A DNA stretch of 64,000 nucleotides, taken from Elgaria multicarinata webbii. Its lineage: Eukaryota > Chordata > Lepidosauria > Squamata > Anguidae. Below are positions 27,201-38,948 of the stretch, one piece after another (positions within the stretch are counted from its first letter, which is position 1; each line of letters starts with the position of its first letter). The stretch is from the NCBI RefSeq assembly GCF_023053635.1, contig NC_086182.1:36808001-36872000 (forward strand), in the 5' to 3' direction. Below the pieces are notes generated by a model, which was given only the letters and a program-made list of their open reading frames with translations, was not told the origin of the DNA and did not search any database. A program made the translations under genes and the position numbers.

Positions 27201-28372
27201 TAAAAAGAATGAAGCAAGGCCTTTAAACAGGCGGGCGGAGAGAGGGAAGACTCACTCCTTCCGCCAATTTCTTTGGGGGAGGCAGGGGGGGCTTTGTGGC
27301 ATGAATTGAGCACCAGCGTCGTTTGCTCTGGCAGGCGGGAATCCCCAATCTGCAGGAACACCGCCATCGCCACCGCCGAGCTGCAGCTTCTCTCTCTCAG
27401 CAATGCATAGAAACCGTGGGGCTCCCTGCCTGCCTGCCTCCCTCATGTGTAAACACGCAAGCGACACGCGCAATCCAACGCAATGGGGAGGCTTGGAGGG
27501 CGCCTTTGGGAGGTGGTTCGCTCGGGGCTGGTCCCATCCCGGCTAGGCAGGCAAGGGATCCGTGGCGGGGGCCCTCTCTGGGCCCCTTCACAGGCCCGTG
27601 GGGTTGGGCTTTTCTTGTGGAAGCTAGACTCCCACCCAGCAGAACCAATTAGCCTGGTGCTCAAGTCACAGCCACACATTTTGGGAAGTGGAGCCGGGAG
27701 CCCTGGTCTTGCCAGGCCCTGCGGAGTCCCTTTCTCTCACTGCCACCTGTTTCCTCGCTGCCGCAGGGCCACGGAAGCCGCCCGAGGGCTTCGTAACCAC
27801 AGGGACAGAGGCAGCGGCCTTCGACCGAGTCAGAAGGGCCCTGGGTCCACCTGGCCCGGGGCTGCAGTAGCCCTCCAGGGCTCCCTTCCCAGCCCTCCCT
27901 GGAGATGCCGCCGGGGAAAGGACCAGGACCTGCTGCTTGCAGAGCAAGGCTCTGGGCCAGGCCCTTCCCGCAACCGACCGAGCAGGCGGCCCCCACGCAT
28001 GCCCAGGACCCAGACCAAGCTGGCGCTGCAGAGCGCGCACATGCGTGCACGCTGGGGAGGGGGGCTGCTCTTGGCTCACCTTGGTGGCTGTGAAGACAAT
28101 GATGTGCTGGACATCCCGCCAGGTGAGGCAGGGGCGCACCTGCAGCATGAGGGCGATCATGCCGGCTGCCAAGGGGGCCGCAGCGGAGGTGCCCGTGTGG
28201 CCTTCCGTGCACCCCGTGCCCCGCTGCAAATCCCAGTCCGTGGTGGCCTGGAAAAGGCGAAGCAGAAGGACGACAGGTAGGAACTCTTAGATTGTAAGCC
28301 TATGCGGCAGGGTCTTGCTATTTACTGTGTTATCTGTACAGCTCCATGTACATTGATGGTGCTATATAAATA

Positions 28373-28405
<33 letters not shown>

Positions 28406-31400
28406 TCTTCCGGGGCGGAGAGCTGACAAGTCCCAGGCAGAGGATGAGGAAAAGGCAAAACCTCACCCAGCCAGCCAGGCTCCAGAGCATGTGCAAAGGA
28501 CGCAGCAGGTCTGGCTCAGGACTTTGCTTGCTGCAGAAACAACAGTACTTGAGGGGTGGGTTTTGGGCTCAGGGAAGGGGTCCCCGGTGACAGGAAGGTA
28601 GAGGGAGAAAGACCAGCACCGCTCAGGGTACGCCTGGCTGCTTGTTCCGGGCGCCCACTTCTGGCTGCAGCCCAATTAACGCAGTTCTGTTTCAGATCTT
28701 CATAGCCCTTCTTTCAAGGAGCTCTCTGGCACACACGCACGGGAGCATATCACATCCTCCTCTATCTCTAGGTTTTGCTTCCACTGTCAGTCCACTAAGC
28801 ATTCTATACAGTTTGGACGTTTGTTCCTCCTTCACCTTGAACGTTAGCAAGACCAACACACAGGACTGTACACTACAATGATCTTCTGAGGCCCTCCTCC
28901 CAGGGAGGGTCAGAGGCTGGCAACAAGAGACAGGGCCTTCTCAAGGGTGGCCCCCTGATTACGGACCCGCCTGGCAACGACACTCTCCTCTTTCTGGCAC
29001 CAGGTGAAGACTTCCTATTCTCCCAGGCATTTGACAGCAAATGACCAGACTTGAAAAGGGTCCTGGGATTTTTTGTTGTTGATTGTATAAAATTGTTTTG
29101 TATGTTTTTTATACGAATGTTTTTATATTGCATTATATTGTATTTTTAGGATTGTAACCTCTGTACGCCACCCAGAGCTCTGGCTGTGGGGCGTTATAGA
29201 AATGGAACAAATGAGTGAAGTCCCTTCTCTGGGACAAAGGAAGCTGCTCTGAGGGGAACCTGCAGGAACCCTTCCCTCACAGGCCTCAGAACTGACGCTG
29301 AGCAGTTGTCCGAAGTTGTCTGGAATCCTCCCCCTCCCTGCCCCAGTACTCCAGAAAGGGGTCCGGGGTGGGGGTGGGGCTTCCAGACAAGGTACTGATT
29401 GTGCAATTGCACGCTCTCCTCCATGGAATTTTACCAGCGCAAGTGGCTTGTCCGTCCGGATGCCATCTTCCACTTGCAGCCCTCTAATGTTTTCCAAGCG
29501 ATTCTTCTGCCTTTTTTCTTACCAGAAAAATCCATTAAGGCAGGAAAGAAGGACCGACGGCACTGAGGCCTTTCTGCAGTTACAGCAAAGAACCCTTGCT
29601 GGGAAGCAGGCAGGGACTGGAAGGGCAGCAGCTCCGGCTCCTGTCCCTTGCGCCGGGCGACACGGGAGGAGCTGTTTGGGGGTCTCACATCTCGGTGCGA
29701 GGGCATGAAACCACGACAGGAGGGAAGCCTCAGGGGTTCATTAGACTCAGGGTTAGGGCTGAGGAGGGGGGCTCCCCTGGCAGGAACTGGGGCCACGGAA
29801 GAGCCGAGCAGGGCCAGGCAGACGGAGTGTTCTCGATGACCCACTCTGGCCTAACGTTTTGGCTAAGACAGCAGCCGTGCTCACAGCGGCATCCTCTGCG
29901 GAGGGAGCTTTGGCTACTGGGCGTTATAGAAATGTAAGAAATAAAGACAAGCCGGACAACCCTCTGTCAGGGATGCTTTAGGATGGATTCCTGCACTGAG
30001 CAGGGGGTTGGGGTCAATGGCCTTATTATAGGCCCCTGCCAACTCTACTATTCTTTGATTTTATGTGTGGACTAACATAGAGACCACACCCATGGATCGA
30101 TAACACAAAATGCAGAATTCTTTCTCAATGGGGGGGGGCAGTGTTGCCTTCCTCCTCCCCCTGACCTATTCAGCTTGGCCACCTGGTTTCCATCCTGGGC
30201 AGCCCAGGAGCGCTTTGGACATGGTTTCTGTACATCCCAAGGGAGACGGTGTCCTTGCTTACACAGGGGAAGCCATGGCCAGGAGGCCCTTTACACACGT
30301 GTAAAAAGAGCTGCAGGAGTCAGCAGCTGAGATTCGGGAAGCGGAAAGAGAGCTCGTGGTGACCCAGCACAGCCAGGAACAGGGAAAGCATGTCATGTTT
30401 TGCAAGAACTGTTCAGCGCAAGCTGCAACAGGGTGGTGGTGGGTGGAATTTGGACCATGGCCATAAGCAGTCCTGTCTCTGGGGAGCCCCACCCTGAGTA
30501 ACCCCACCCTGAGTAACCACTTGTCCAATGGGGCAAAACTGAGACCACTGCATGTTTAGGCCTACAGATCAAATGGTTTCAAGGGGCAATTTAGATCAGG
30601 AAATCGGAATGGGGAAAGGGGGTGAGGTGTCCCCCACCTGCACCACCGCTTCCTTGATGAGATGAGCAGCCTGCTTGGGTTGCATCAAGCGAGAGAGGAA
30701 AGGGAGGAGTGCTGGGGGGTGGCTCGTGGCTCTTCCAGCGTCCCACGGAGACAGGCCACGCACAAGGGCGGGAGGCAGCCCTGCCCCACCCTGCTGGTGA
30801 GTTTCTAGAGGCATCCGTCCAGCTCCATGAGGAACGGAAGGCCGTCCCAGATGGAACGTTGCCCTGATCCAGCTAGGCCAGTTTTATGGTCACGGTCATT
30901 AAGACTCGTTTCCACAAGTATCAGAGCCCATTCAAGCAGGCGGATGGCTCCGTGCCTGTCAGCTGGCTGCCGTGGGATCCGGTGGCGGTGGCTGCCTCCT
31001 CGTCCTGCTGCCAAGAACAGCCCTTGCCCAAATGACTTTTATGTCGAACGTGGGACCCTTCTGCCAGCTGTTAACAGCGGAGATTTGCACTCGGATTCTG
31101 GCTGCCCAGTCCTCAAACAAGCACTCGCTTTGCCAGGAGACGCCAACTGGTGCCAAGAAACTGGGTTAAATTCTTCCCATTAAGGGAACAGTAGAACATC
31201 AGATCAAAAACACGACAAGACGGCTGGCAGCAGAGTGATCTCCAGCACCTCCAAAGGGCAGCTCAAAAGCACGGCCGGGGGGCGGGGGGGAACGGCACTG
31301 TCGCGAATGCACACCACGTGAGCCATCTCTCTAGGCCAGAGCGGGAGCAGGCAGGCTGAGCCCCCGGGGGTGGGGTGGGGGGGGGCAAGGCAAGGCAAGG

Positions 31401-34400
31401 CGCTGTCGGCCCAGCCTTTGCAGGAGGGGAAGCTACGCTGAGCAGAGCCATACCGACGGGGGCCTGGTCCTCCTCTGTGCCAGGGAGGGGGAGGAGGGGG
31501 GAGGACCCCGCGACTGCCAGCCCTCCCCCTCGAGCCGACCCACGCTTCAACGGGCCAGAGACCCAGGGCCCCTCGGCTACGGCTGTCCCTGGCTACCCTG
31601 AGCGAAAGTGGGATGTTCAGCCTGAAAAGGAAGGTGGGAGGGAGGGAAGGTGGGAGGGAGGGAAGGTGGGAGGGAGGGAAGGTGGGAGGGGGCGCCGCCA
31701 TCAATAGCTATCAAGGGCAAAAAGCTCCAGCTGGAACCGAGGCTGCGGACTCGGAGGGAGGGAGGGGGGGAGGGAGGGAGGGGGGGAGCCGAGCAGGGCC
31801 TGGCTGGGAGGCAGCCGCAATGCAACCAAGGCCCGCCACTGGAGAAGAAGCGCCAGGGGTGCAGCGCTGGGTGGGAGAGGGCTGTGCAGAAAGCAGACGC
31901 CCCTCCAGCCTGGGAGGCCGCGGCGATTCCACCCACTTGCCCCCAGTGCGGGAGCACAATGGCCCGGGGGGGGCCCTGGGGGGGATTCCGCTCCACGCGG
32001 CATTCGGCAGGGCGCTGACATGGGCTCGGGGAGGAGCATTCTCTGCCGGCAGCTGGCCCAGCAAACGCCCAGGGGAGGGAGTGATGCTGGAGCCCCGAGG
32101 GCTGCAAGAGGGGCACGGTGGTCCCTGTCGTTGTGTTCCCCACCCCACCCCGCCCGCCCCCTGCCCTGTCGTTGTGTTCCCCACCCCACCCCGCCCGCCC
32201 CCTGCCCTGTCGTTGTGTTCCCCACCCCACCCCGCCCGCCCCTTGCCCTGCTTTTGCCCGTTCCGCCAGGAGCAGAGGCTGCGGTTCTGCTCTGGGAGGC
32301 TTCTCCAAGAATCCCAAGATGACTCCCCATGAAATCCAAACAGAGGCCCCCCCTAGGCCTGCCCCTGCCAGGAAGGGTGGCAGGCAAGGGAGACCCACGA
32401 CGCGTGGGTCAGGGACCAAAGCAATCCTGGGCCCCACGGGAGCGCTCCACCACGTGTCCTACTCACAATGCTCCTCATCAGCCTGTCGCCACCGCTGAAG
32501 GTCACGGCCAGCATGGAGGCACACTCCTCGGCGTAGAAGGGCATGTAGCCCATCTCGTCCACAGCGCCTGGAGGAAAGCAAGAGGGGGAAAGGGCTCTGG
32601 GGCTGCAAGGAGGAGCAGGGGCCCAGCCTCGGGCCCAAGCAAACTCCCCCTGTTCCCGGTGCCTCCATCACTTTGGGACCCAGGTTGCCGGGCGCCCCAT
32701 TCCCCAGAGAGCCGGCGTGTGCAAGCAAGCGCTCTTTTGCCAGCGGGCCAGAGGTCCCCGGCCCCAGGATGAGCCTCCGATGGCACGGCACGGAAGGTAG
32801 ACCCCGGCCAGCCCGGACCCCCTTTGCGGGCTGAGTCGCACGCCTCCTCCTGGCCATGATCCATCAGCCTCGGGCAGGACTGGGCTGCTGTTTCAGCCTC
32901 TTCTCTCTGCGAGCAGGTGAGACCTGCAGCGAGCAGAGCGCCCCGCCCCGCCCCACTCCCGCGTGGGATGCCAGCGTCAGCAGGCGCAGCAGCATCCACA
33001 GTGTGGCCGCGATAGAATCTGCCTTTGCCTCCTCCCCGCCCCCCCTTGCACTAGGAAGCTCCTGTAGTCTCAGCAGGCCCAGAACCCCTGGGGGGCGGAG
33101 GGAGGCGCACTGAGAGGGGGGAGGAACAGCCCCTGAAGCTGGCGGGGGGGGCGGCTCCTCCCTCCCCAGCCCCACCGGGGCCATTACCGATGGTGACGGT
33201 GTAGATGGAGTTGGCGTAGCCGTCGTAGTTGCAGTTGTCGTTGTGGTGGCCTCCGTTGCCACTGGCCACCACAAAAATGCTGCCGAAGCCCCGGCGGCCG
33301 GCGATCACCCCGTGCTGCAAGGCAGCCTGTGGAGGAGAGCAGGCGGGGGGGGGGGGGTTTGAGGGCGCCAGGCAGGGCGGCCACGGTCCTCAGCTCAGGC
33401 ACAGGAAGAGGCCACCCAGCCGCACCGCCTCCGCGAGGCACGAGAGCCAGTTGCAGAAGCGCTTCCAGGGAAGGCAGGGGCGCTGCGCTGCGCCCCCTGG
33501 ACACGGCCCCCTCTCAGCTCCTTCGGAACGGTGGCGGAAAAGGGTGAGGGTTAGAAGCCGTCGCCGCTGTTCAGCTCCCTCGACACTGACCTACAAGTGG
33601 GCTCCTGGGGGGCTCCACACCTCCACTGTGCCTGTCATCCCTGCCCCTCCCTCCATGCTGCGGGCCATGAGGTCCACAGGCTAAAGCATCGTCCAGGCCC
33701 TGAATAAGGGCAGGAGACAGCCGAGGCTTTAACGGTCTATACATAAATTTTAACTTGGTGTTTTAAACTTGTAATTTTGCATTGCTGCTGTTTTTATCTG
33801 GTTGAGCTTTTATATTGTATTTTGTATTATGGTTTTATACTGTTGTTTTATACTTTGAATGTTTTTCATTTTTGTGAACCGCCCAGAGAGCTTCGGCTAT
33901 TGGGCGGTATAGAAATGCAATAAATAAATAAATAAATAAGACGAGCCCCTCCATCCCTCCCTACCTTCCCGAGCTGGTGAGGGCCATCCACCGTTTTGCC
34001 GTCGTCGTCCGGACCCCAACTGGAAGGAGACACCCCAAGAAGCAGCCTGAGAACACATGTGGGACCAGAAGGGCCCAGGGAGCAGCGGCCGCCCCAGACG
34101 GAACAGGGTGGAGAGGGAACGTCTCCCGCCAGCCGCAGGTGGAACTAAACGTCTGCAGGAAAGGGCTGGTGAGGAGGGAGGGAGGGAGGTGTGGGAAAGC
34201 GGCCTGCTGCATTTGCTTCTGGGACCAGGCCCTAAGGCCCTGACTCTGCCTTCAAGGGGGGGTGCTCACCCCCCCCCGCCCCCGGTGAGCAACAGAGGAA
34301 GCTGCCCTGGACCGAATTGGACTGAAGGTTCTGGGCAGGCTAGAGACTGCAGCCGACGGAGCCGCCTAGCAAGGGGCAGAGGAACACGAAGGGTGCTCAC

Positions 34401-36975
34401 CCACAGGGACAGGCCCCGCCCTCGCCCGTCCCGGACCGGCAGCAACGGCTCTCCCTCCCTGCGATGCCGCTGGGGATCGGGCCTGGGGCCTGGCGCAGGC
34501 AAAGCAGAGCCTCCATCCGCCACCCGCGCTACGCTTCCCCTCCCCGCCCACCCCCCACTTCCTCGCTACCATTTAGGCGTCGTCCCACCACACCGACCTG
34601 CAGCTGTAGATGTCGTTGATCTGGTAGTGCTTGTTGAAAGCAACGGCCTCCATGCTGTCAGTGAGCGGCCCGTCCAACACGCGGATCCCTGCGGAAGCAA
34701 GGGCGACTCGGGTGTGCTCCTGGCCACCTGCGTGCCGCTCCCACCTCAGCCCTCGCCTCGCTGCTGTGGACCAGCTGGCCGGCCTCGCAGCGGAGGGACA
34801 CGAGCCGGAAGGGGAGGGAGGCCAGAGAGCACTTTGCACGTGACAACAAGTGCTAACAATGACCATTTTTGCAGTGAGAGCGGGGGGGGGGGGGGGCTGG
34901 TGAAACTGCCGGAGGCTACACACCCGCGGCTGGGGAGATGTTTGCCGCCAGCGGAACAGAGTGCCTGGTCCGGGGCTGTGCATGTATTGCTACGAAAAGG
35001 GGGAAGGAGCCAGGAACGGCCGAGGGCAGGGTGGGCAGCAGGGAGCCAGCAGGGCAGAGTTGGGACTTGCTCTGCTCAATATTCCCATGAGCAGAATATC
35101 TATTTTCACAATCCTTGTGGGGGGATCTGTGTGGTGCCCCCCCCACCACCACTTCCACCCAAGACCCATCTCTACTTCTATCTGAAGCAAATGAAAAAGG
35201 CAGAAGGATTTTCCAGGCAACTCCATGCAATTCATTGCCACCGAGCAGCTAGATTTTTTTTAAAAAAAAACCCCACCAAGCCTCCCTTGGAAAGAGTTTG
35301 CGAAAGCAAGTGAAAAACAGGCTGTCAATGAACCAACGACGAAGCCAATTTGCACAGGAAGTACAGACCGGGCAGTTTGCAAACACGGGTCCAGAAAGGA
35401 GCTGCAGCGATGCCCGGCTCACCCCAGAACCGGCCCACGAGCGCACGCCCGGCCTCCCGCTCCGGCTGGCGGCACGGCAAGCGCGGCCCTCGCGGCTTCA
35501 CCAGACCGTCCCCAGCAGCAGGTCGGGCTCGGCGGAGTCCGCGCCCAAAACACCTGGGAGTCGGGTTTTGTGCAGCTTGTGGTATAAAAGGGGACCCACT
35601 CTCTCCTCACCCCCAACGCGTGCGCACCACTAAGAAGAAACACGAAACCAGAGAGCGTGGGCAAAAGGCCGGGGACCCAAAGCATCGCGCAAAGTCCGGC
35701 ACGGCGGAATCCTTCGGCACAGAAAGCTGCATGCCAGAGCCCGAACACCTTCCTGGAAGCAGCAGCGCAGGGGCCATTTTCCTAGGGAAAAGACGCCCCC
35801 TGCTGTTCAGAGGGGAGAACGGCAGCCCAGGAGTGCTACACCCGCAGGCCCTCCGGCCCGGGTTCCTCCTTCCTCAACCTGGTCTCCCCACCCCTTTGAA
35901 TAGGGGAAATGGAAACGCCTTTGACTACTCAGAGGGCTTCACGGACCCCACCTCAGTCCTCTCCGTACTGTAAGAAGGCCACCCTACGATTCTCCCCAGG
36001 CACTGGGTGTGTGTGTGTGGGGGGGGGTTTGGACTCTTTGCCACCACACCAAATAACGACATTCCTGTAAAATATGGCCGGAAGGAGCAGGAGCCCTTCC
36101 CCACTGCAAAAATGAGCAGATGCCCCCAGGCCCGGATCCCAGACACGCGGAGGGAGGGAGGGAGGGAGGGAGGGAGGGAGGGAGGGAGGTACCTGCGATG
36201 CGGCTCCCGTAGGCCACTCCCACGGCACAGAAGCTGTTGTTGGAGACGGCCGCAATTTCCCCGGCACACCGGGTCCCGTGGTGGTTGCCGTTTTCCTCAT
36301 CCGGGTGGGGCATGGGGTCCGGGTCGTTGGAGTTCAAGTCGTAGCTGCCTTCAGGGCTCTGAAAGAGAGACCAGGCCCAGCGTTGGGGCCAACCATTTCC
36401 ATAGGGAAGAGTGGGGCACCGGGCGCTCCACACAGGTGAGCAAAAAGACACACACACACCCAGAGCAACAAAGGCCGCCATCCGGACTCACTGCGCCTGG
36501 GGCTCAGAACAGGGCCAGAGCGCCGGGCTGCTGCCTCTCTTGAAGCCTTGAGGGGAACGGCCAAAGCCGGCTCGTTCCTAACGCCGCCCCCCTCCTCCTG
36601 CTACAAATTGTGGATGTCCAGAAGCAGCCGGTTGGCTGCTGTGTGGACAGAATGCCGGACAAGGCAGGACCCTTGGTCTACAAGGCCATCGAGTCCAACC
36701 CCCTGCTCAATGCAGGAATCCACCCTAAAGCATCCCTGACAGAGGGTTGCACAGCTGCCTCTGGAAGGCCTCGAGTGTTCAAGAGGCAGCTGTGCAACCC
36801 TCTGTCAGGGATGCTTTAGGGTGGATTCCTGCATTGAGCAGGGGGTTGGACTCGATGGCCTTGTGGGCCCCTTCCAACTCTGCTATTCTATGATTCTATG
36901 ATTCTACGGTCCAGCTGCAGGGCGCTGGGTTGTAACGCTGTGATGGAGATTTGTTGGTTCTTATTGTGATTTCAT

Positions 36976-37024
<49 letters not shown>

Positions 37025-38936
37025 CTTTTTCAGCTGTGTTGATAGAGCCACCTACTGTAGCCAAGCGGCAGGATATAAATAATGTAAACGTATAAACCAC
37101 TGAACACCTAGCTGCCCTATTTCCTAGGCCCCAATGGGGCGAACGAGCCGGCCCCTCCCCTCCCCTCCCCCACAGTGCTTGTGGGATCAGGTCAGGGTGG
37201 GGCTGAAGGAGGCTTCCCCCCCTCCCCCTGCGTCAAGCACAGCCCGTCCACTCGGCCACGGCCTTTGACCTTCCAAAGGGAAAGTTTCACAGGCCACGAC
37301 TCCGCCTTCGCCAGGCTGAAGGAAGCACCCGGGCCTCCCGGTGCACGTTCCCCCCGCACTCCTGTTTCTGCGGTCTCAGTCAAGGGACACCCAAAAGCAC
37401 CTGGATGTGTTTCAGAGCCTTGGTGGCCGTTGTCTGAATCTATCCTTATTTAAACACGGCACACTATTGAACAGGGCAGGCCACCTCTTGCTGCTGTTGG
37501 AAGGCAGCAGAACTCGAACCCAGAACCTTGACATCCAGAGAGAGGCTTTGCACGGCAGGCCTAGGAAGCTGCAGCTCACCCCCCACCACGGCCCATCCCA
37601 AGGTTGTAGGCAGCCAGTCTGCACCATTCCAAGTCTCTAGGCCAGCCCCAGTTTCCTGCCCTGGCGGGAGTGGGGCATCGTCGGCTACTCACATAGTTGG
37701 GCTGGATGTCTTTGACGGTGTGCTGCACGCCGTCGTCCACCACCACCACCGTCACGCCCTGGCCCGTCACGTTCCTCTCCCACACGCCCGTCACATTGAT
37801 GTCCATCCCGGGGCTCTTGCGATTGTTCTAAGCCGACAGAGAGAAGGGAGGGGCAGAGGGCAGAAGGCACAACAAGAAGTGCAGCAGGCAGGTCGGCGGG
37901 CAGGGGCCCCCCCACGCCCCGATGGCAGAAGCAAAGTCTGCTCCCTCCACGGATGGTGGGCAGGGATGGAGCAGCAGCCGCCCCCTGCCCCAAATCCCCA
38001 CCCCAACAGCCCGGCCTGATTCCTCCCAAGCGCTAGCAGCAGAGGGCCTCCTGATCTCCAGCCTCTGGTGGGACGAGACAGCAACCCCCCTCCCAAGCCA
38101 CACCTCTGGCAGCCCCTCCCTCCTGGGAAATCATTCACATCCTGGTTCTTGAGAAACTGCTGTCTGCCCCCCCCCCTTTCAGCTTTAGGGCAGGGATGAG
38201 CAAGACGCAGGACAGGCCTGGATGTTTGGCCCTCAGTGTGCCACATCCCTGACCATGGGTGATGGTGGCAGAACCACCTTCCACCCACCGCTGCTTCAGG
38301 CCCGGGGCCCTTCGGACGCTTTGGGCTACAACCACGGGCCTTGTATCCAAAACATCTGGATACACCGTTGGGATTGCCTGGAGCCGGGCAGCCGCTGAGC
38401 CGTGTCACGGGAAGGGGGGGGCGGGGGCTTACCAGGTGCCACTGCTGGGGGAACTTGGGGTCGTTAAAGTGCAGGCTGCGCTTGGAGCGCTTGAGCAGGC
38501 TCTGCTGGGCGTGCCACCTCACGCCGTCGTGCCGCGCGAAGAGCGCCTCCGCCGAGCGCTGGACGGCCTCGAGGCCTGGATCCGCGGGGGGGCTTGCCAG
38601 CCGGTAGCCAAAGAGGTAGTGGCCTTTGAGTTCACCGATCCGGCCGATGTTCACGAGGCCGGCCTCCTTCGCCAGCTGCTCCGCCCGCCAGTCCAGCTCC
38701 CGCTCGAAGGAAGGCAATCCCTCGGGCACAGCCAAGCGCACCGCCCAGGTCAGCGCCACGGGGCAACGGGCGTCCCCGCAGGGCTCCGCCCCGGGCTGCA
38801 GCGCTGCCCCAGAGGCAAGTCCACTTGGCCACAGCAACGAGATCCAGGCTGGCATCAGCCAAAGGCACGTGGGGGGGCGCGGCACAGCCTCCATCACAGC
38901 TCTCCATGGCCGCCCCTCGCCCCTCCCGGGCGGCAT
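21201..38936 (-). CDS. PCSK7: Proprotein convertase subtilisin/kexin type 7
   Basis: Membrane-bound serine endoprotease of the secretory pathway that cleaves precursors after basic residues. Fifteen coding exons (5' to 3'): 38936-38433, 37827-37693, 36358-36193, 34688-34598, 34019-33965, 33326-33188, 32567-32467, 28247-28080, 26953-26846, 26459-26357, 24133-23977, 23358-23264, 22929-22833, 22178-22061, 21575-21201. The total is 2412 nt, 803 aa (human 785). A hydrophobic signal region lies near residues 23-45, and the autocleavage site RSKR is at 150-153. The triad is Asp199 (VVVVDDGV), His240 (NHHGTRCAG) and Ser418 (HTGTSAA), with oxyanion Asn341 (ASGNGG). A P-domain follows, then a membrane span at about 680-702 and a long tail. 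The start MPPGR matches human MPKGR better than the later in-frame Met15. Weak donors GTCGGT and GTTCGT follow the exons ending at 34598 and 26357. Confidence 0.97.
28285..28405 (+). mobile_element. Non-LTR tail with (TAA)n
   Basis: GATTGTAAGCCTATGCGGC, TACAGCTCCATGTACATTG and GGTGCTATATAAATAAATAA, then about ten TAA units. Typical LINE/SINE tail text in tetrapods; the exact family is uncertain. Confidence 0.7.
28872..29215 (+). mobile_element. L2-like LINE 3' fragment
   Basis: GAGGCCCTCCTCCCAGGGAG at the left. The T-rich 3' UTR and tail CGCCACCCAGAGCTCTGGCT, GGGGCGTTATAGAAATGG at the right. Confidence 0.75.
29895..29949 (+). mobile_element. L2-like tail, short
   Basis: GGAGCTTTGGCTACTGGGCG, TTATAGAAATG, AATAAA. 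It directly precedes a CR1 fragment. Confidence 0.65.
29950..30066 (+). mobile_element. CR1 3' end fragment
   Basis: CCCTCTGTCAGGGATGCTTT, GATTCCTGCACTGAGCAGGG and a degraded ATTCTTTGATTTTATG tail. Confidence 0.9.
31627..31691. repeat. GGAAGGTGGGAGGGAG tandem repeat, about 4 copies
   Basis: A 16-bp unit repeated almost exactly. It lies close to further (GGGA)n at 31755-31790. Confidence 0.9.
32125..32247. repeat. 41-bp minisatellite, 3 copies
   Basis: Units begin CTGTCGTTGTGTTCCCC at 32125, 32166 and 32207. The first two are identical and the third differs by one base near its end. Located in a PCSK7 intron about 220 bp from the exon at 32467. Confidence 0.95.
33725..33938 (+). mobile_element. 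L2-like LINE 3' tail, well preserved
   Basis: T-rich 3' UTR, then GTGAACCGCCCAGAGAGCTT, CGGCTATTGGGCGGTATAG and an (AATA)n end. The best-preserved copy of this tail in the window. Confidence 0.85.
36155..36191. repeat. (GGGA)n microsatellite at a PCSK7 splice donor
   Basis: Nine GGGA units. On the minus strand this is (TCCC)n starting within a few bases of the GTACCT donor of the exon ending at 36193. Confidence 0.95.
36629..36679 (+). mobile_element. Non-LTR tail fragment
   Basis: GGCTGCTGTGTGGACAGAAT resembles the element at 18680-18768 and is cut at CCCTTGGTCT, where a CR1 arm begins. Confidence 0.55.
36680..36781 (-). mobile_element. CR1 3' fragment, left arm of inverted pair
   Basis: Reverse-oriented CR1 3' end. 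Bases 36680-36762 are the exact reverse complement of 36782-36864. Bases 36763-36781 form the 19-nt spacer. Confidence 0.95.
36782..36907 (+). mobile_element. CR1 3' fragment, right arm of inverted pair
   Basis: Forward CR1 3' end that continues beyond the palindrome into GGGCCCCTTCCAACTCTGC and the ATTCTATGATTCTATGATTC tail. Confidence 0.95.
36979..37021. repeat. (CA)n microsatellite
   Basis: About 21 CA units in a PCSK7 intron. A GGCAGGATATAAATAATG retroelement tail follows near 37065-37085. Confidence 0.9.
38210..38378. repeat. Dispersed repeat related to the 7.1-kb MITE-like element
   Basis: Contains TTTGGGCTACAACCACGGG and ATCCAAAACATCTGGAT, degraded forms of the text at 7150-7215. Longer and more divergent. 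Confidence 0.4.
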
Positions 38937-38948
38937 CCGACAAGCAAG

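Larger units (their letters stand above)
28248..32466 (-). other. PCSK7: Large PCSK7 intron (4.2 kb), repeat-rich
   Basis: Separates the exon bearing the catalytic Ser from the preceding exon. It holds several L2/CR1 tail fragments, a 16-bp tandem duplication near 30490-30520, GGAAGGTGGGAGGGAG repeats and the 41-bp minisatellite. No additional exon recognised. Confidence 0.7.

Noticed and set aside
32125-32247. CRISPR-like array of 41-bp repeats
   Set aside because: Direct head-to-tail units with no spacers, in a vertebrate intron.
34057-35313. A 418-codon plus-strand open frame
   Set aside because: It runs antisense through a PCSK7 exon and an intron and has low-complexity composition. It is explained by GC-rich DNA with few stops.
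38932-38945. Later in-frame PCSK7 Met (residue 15) as the start
   Set aside because: The upstream Met gives MPPGR, matching human MPKGR, and a better distance to the signal region.
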